From: Stygiolobus azoricus
GTDB taxonomy: Archaea; Thermoproteota; Thermoprotei_A; Sulfolobales; Sulfolobaceae
Direction: 5' to 3'
Length of the DNA stretch: 64,000 nucleotides
Assembly (NCBI RefSeq): GCF_009729035.1
Contig: NZ_CP045483.1
Location: forward strand, 558,001 to 622,000
Shown: piece after piece, positions 62,648-64,000 of the stretch
How positions within the stretch are numbered: the first letter of the stretch is position 1
How the letters are laid out: every line of letters begins with the position of its first letter
Position numbers and translations under genes: made by a program
Notes under the pieces: generated by a model
Seen by the model: only the letters and a program-made list of their open reading frames with translations
Database searches by the model: none
Told to the model about the DNA's origin: nothing

Positions 62648-63150
62648 GGGGTTATTACCCTATTTTTGACAAGAAAGAGCTTTGCTGGGAGCTTGGACTC
62701 ATAGAAAAACCTTAGGTTTTCTTCCTTATCGTCATAAACTTCGATGTCCCCCTTAAAAATAGAGATTATCTGGGCTTTCCATTCTTCATCCTTCATCTTC
62801 ATTTCGTCATCTGTCCTACAAATGACTCCATTTACTATAAGGCCGTGCGATAGTAGGGAGAAATCAACATAACTCCTCACGGAACAATGCCTAGCCGTTA
62901 AAACAAAAACTTTATCCCCTTGTTTAATCCTTAGTTTCAGATACTCAATTAAATCGCCATTAGGCTCTGCTAAATAGTGGTATTTAGTATAGGCTAGAGA
63001 GTATATTGCACTCTTATCAGGCCTTTTCTCCTTTTTCACTTGTTCCCCCGTTAGTTTCTGGCCCCATAATTCAAGAGCTGCTTGTTCCACACAAGGGTCT
63101 GTATTGAAGAGAGTGTTATCGAAATCAACTAAAAGAATTTTGAATGACAC
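62617..63150 (-). CDS. HAD-superfamily hydrolase
   Basis: The protein of about 177 residues has HAD motif I LLVDFDNTLFNTD, motif II VFVLTARHC (Thr) and motif IV EVYDDKEENLRFF. It is a small phosphatase-like member without a large cap. GTG 63150 is chosen over TTG 63168 because a TATA-like AGTTAAATAAT lies about 25 nt upstream of it. Substrate unknown; some similar proteins act on polynucleotide or sugar phosphates. Confidence 0.8.
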   Translation of the reverse strand: MSFKILLVDFDNTLFNTDPCVEQAALELWGQKLTGEQVKKEKRPDKSAIYSLAYTKYHYLAEPNGDLIEYLKLRIKQGDKVFVLTARHCSVRSYVDFSLLSHGLIVNGVICRTDDEMKMKDEEWKAQIISIFKGDIEVYDDKEENLRFFYESKLPAKLFLVKNRVITPYLNNSNFTS

Positions 63151-63186
63151 TAGCCATCTTGTTCTCAATATTATTTAACTTTTTAT

Positions 63187-64000
63187 TCAAAACTCGTGTT
63201 CGTGGAGAATATCACTCTCAAACTGTATAGTTACATGCGTAATATCGAATTTCTTTTTCAATATATCCTCTGCCATCTCTCTTTTCTTATCCAACTCGCT
63301 CAATGTAATATCAGGACTTTCCCTTACGTGTAGCGTAGCGATCCTAATGTGATTACATAAGTTCCAGACGTGTATATCGTCTATTTCCTTAAAAATTTGA
63401 TTCAGATCTCTTTTCACTTCATTAACATTAACCGGAGAGCGTTCCATAAAGACATAATAAGAATTCTTTAAAACGTTAACAGAGAAAAATAGGATTACAG
63501 GAATCGTTAAAATTGCGGCAATTGGGTCTAGGAAGTAATATTTTGTAAATACTATTGCTAGTCCCGTTACAGCACCTATCAAGTATACTAAACTATCTTC
63601 AAAAGCATGAAATAAAATTCCGGTATTTTTGTCCTCATCTTCTCCGCTTTTTACTATTAGTAATGAAATAAAAAGGGACACTAATGAGGAGAGTAAAAGA
63701 ATGTAAGGGTTATCAGTGACTCGATTAAGAAGGAATATAACAGCAAAAACGGCTCCTAGAGTTGCACCAATTATTACGGTAAAAATATTAAGTAAAGCAC
63801 TCAGTACTTCTAATCTGTGAAGACCGTAAGTATACATTCCATCCCTCTTATTGACTACTTTAATGATATATGCAGAAATCGAGACTACTAGGGCATCAAG
63901 TAGTGCATGTATTGCTTCTGTTCCTAAAGTAACGCTCCTACCTACAAAAGCTGTAATAAGGGTTAGTATAAATATTGACCAAAACCCTAGTTCTGTTTTT
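63187..64000 (-). CDS. Cation diffusion facilitator metal transporter, partial
   Basis: The frame runs past the ATG at 63837 to the right edge, so at least 270 residues are visible and the N-terminus lies outside. The membrane part has TLGTEAIHALLDALVVSIS, with the helix-II His/Asp metal residues, GLHRLEVLSALLN, FHAFEDSLVYLIGAV with the helix-V His/Asp pair, and a C-terminal cytoplasmic domain (IDDIHVWNLCNHIRIATLHV). It exports zinc, iron, cobalt or similar divalent metals. Confidence 0.88.
   Translation of the reverse strand, partial: KTELGFWSIFILTLITAFVGRSVTLGTEAIHALLDALVVSISAYIIKVVNKRDGMYTYGLHRLEVLSALLNIFTVIIGATLGAVFAVIFLLNRVTDNPYILLLSSLVSLFISLLIVKSGEDEDKNTGILFHAFEDSLVYLIGAVTGLAIVFTKYYFLDPIAAILTIPVILFFSVNVLKNSYYVFMERSPVNVNEVKRDLNQIFKEIDDIHVWNLCNHIRIATLHVRESPDITLSELDKKREMAEDILKKKFDITHVTIQFESDILHEHEF

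Noticed and set aside
1-64000. CRISPR arrays, tRNA and rRNA genes
   Set aside because: No regularly spaced repeats and no cloverleaf or rRNA-like sequence were found by reading; the CARF protein stands alone.

Overview
The window is chromosomal DNA from a thermoacidophilic crenarchaeon, most likely a member of the Sulfolobales. This rests on an L13e ribosomal protein, a group II chaperonin (thermosome), a FAU-1 RNase, an ArnA/ArnB-like FHA and vWA gene group, a prpB/prpD/citrate synthase cluster, an archaeal cobalamin operon, TATA boxes about 25 nt upstream of leaderless starts, and TnpB- and IS6-derived insertion sequences. The species cannot be named from the sequence alone. No tRNA, rRNA or CRISPR array was seen.

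Layout. 1-3.5 kb: a partial membrane protein, a small winged-helix protein, a type IV pilin-like protein and an APC permease. 3.7-8.5 kb: citrate (or 2-methylcitrate) synthase interrupted by an in-frame TAA, a CBS protein, prpB and prpD, divergent from malate dehydrogenase. 8.6-10.8 kb: a PadR regulator with its own operator and an ABC-2 exporter. 10.8-15.7 kb: a decaying zone with a tnpB-less IS200/IS605 derivative carrying an omega-RNA-like structure, a frameshifted enoyl-CoA hydratase and a three-part molybdenum hydroxylase broken by two nonsense codons and one frameshift. 15.8-21.7 kb: a MacB/LolD-type ABC system with a large surface protein and two FtsX-type permeases showing local homogenisation. 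21.7-22.5 kb: a glycosyltransferase remnant split by a second omega-RNA-like element. 22.6-32.5 kb: creatininase-like hydrolase, MFS transporters, SMP-30 lactonase, a zinc-ribbon Ser/Thr kinase, TrmO, an SDR and DUF1059 proteins.

32.5-39.0 kb is a compact cobalamin (corrin ring) operon, cbiG-E then cbiX/C-H-D-T-L-F, with an internal promoter that has a palindromic operator. 39-46.6 kb: an APC permease, an orphan CARF (Csx1-like) protein, TauE, aconitase and FAU-1. 46.6-49.8 kb: AbrB, vWA, FHA and vWA genes resembling the Arn phospho-signalling group. 49.9-59.4 kb: DsbA-like, CBS, thermosome with a probable C/D-box sRNA on the opposite strand, isoaspartyl peptidase, a beta-lactamase-fold/U32 pair, MFS, DUF2258 and L13e. 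59.5-60.4 kb: a decayed IS6-family element with a perfect 8-bp target duplication. 60.5-64 kb: an SPFH protein with a membrane partner, aldose epimerase, HAD hydrolase and a partial CDF metal transporter.

How it fits together: citrate synthase, aconitase, malate dehydrogenase and prpB/prpD cover parts of the TCA and methylcitrate pathways. The zinc-ribbon kinase and the zinc-ribbon FHA protein carry the same N-terminal Cys pattern and probably belong to one phosphorylation network. Many lesions are single-base changes in G or A runs or isolated stop codons, so either real decay or sequencing error must be considered.
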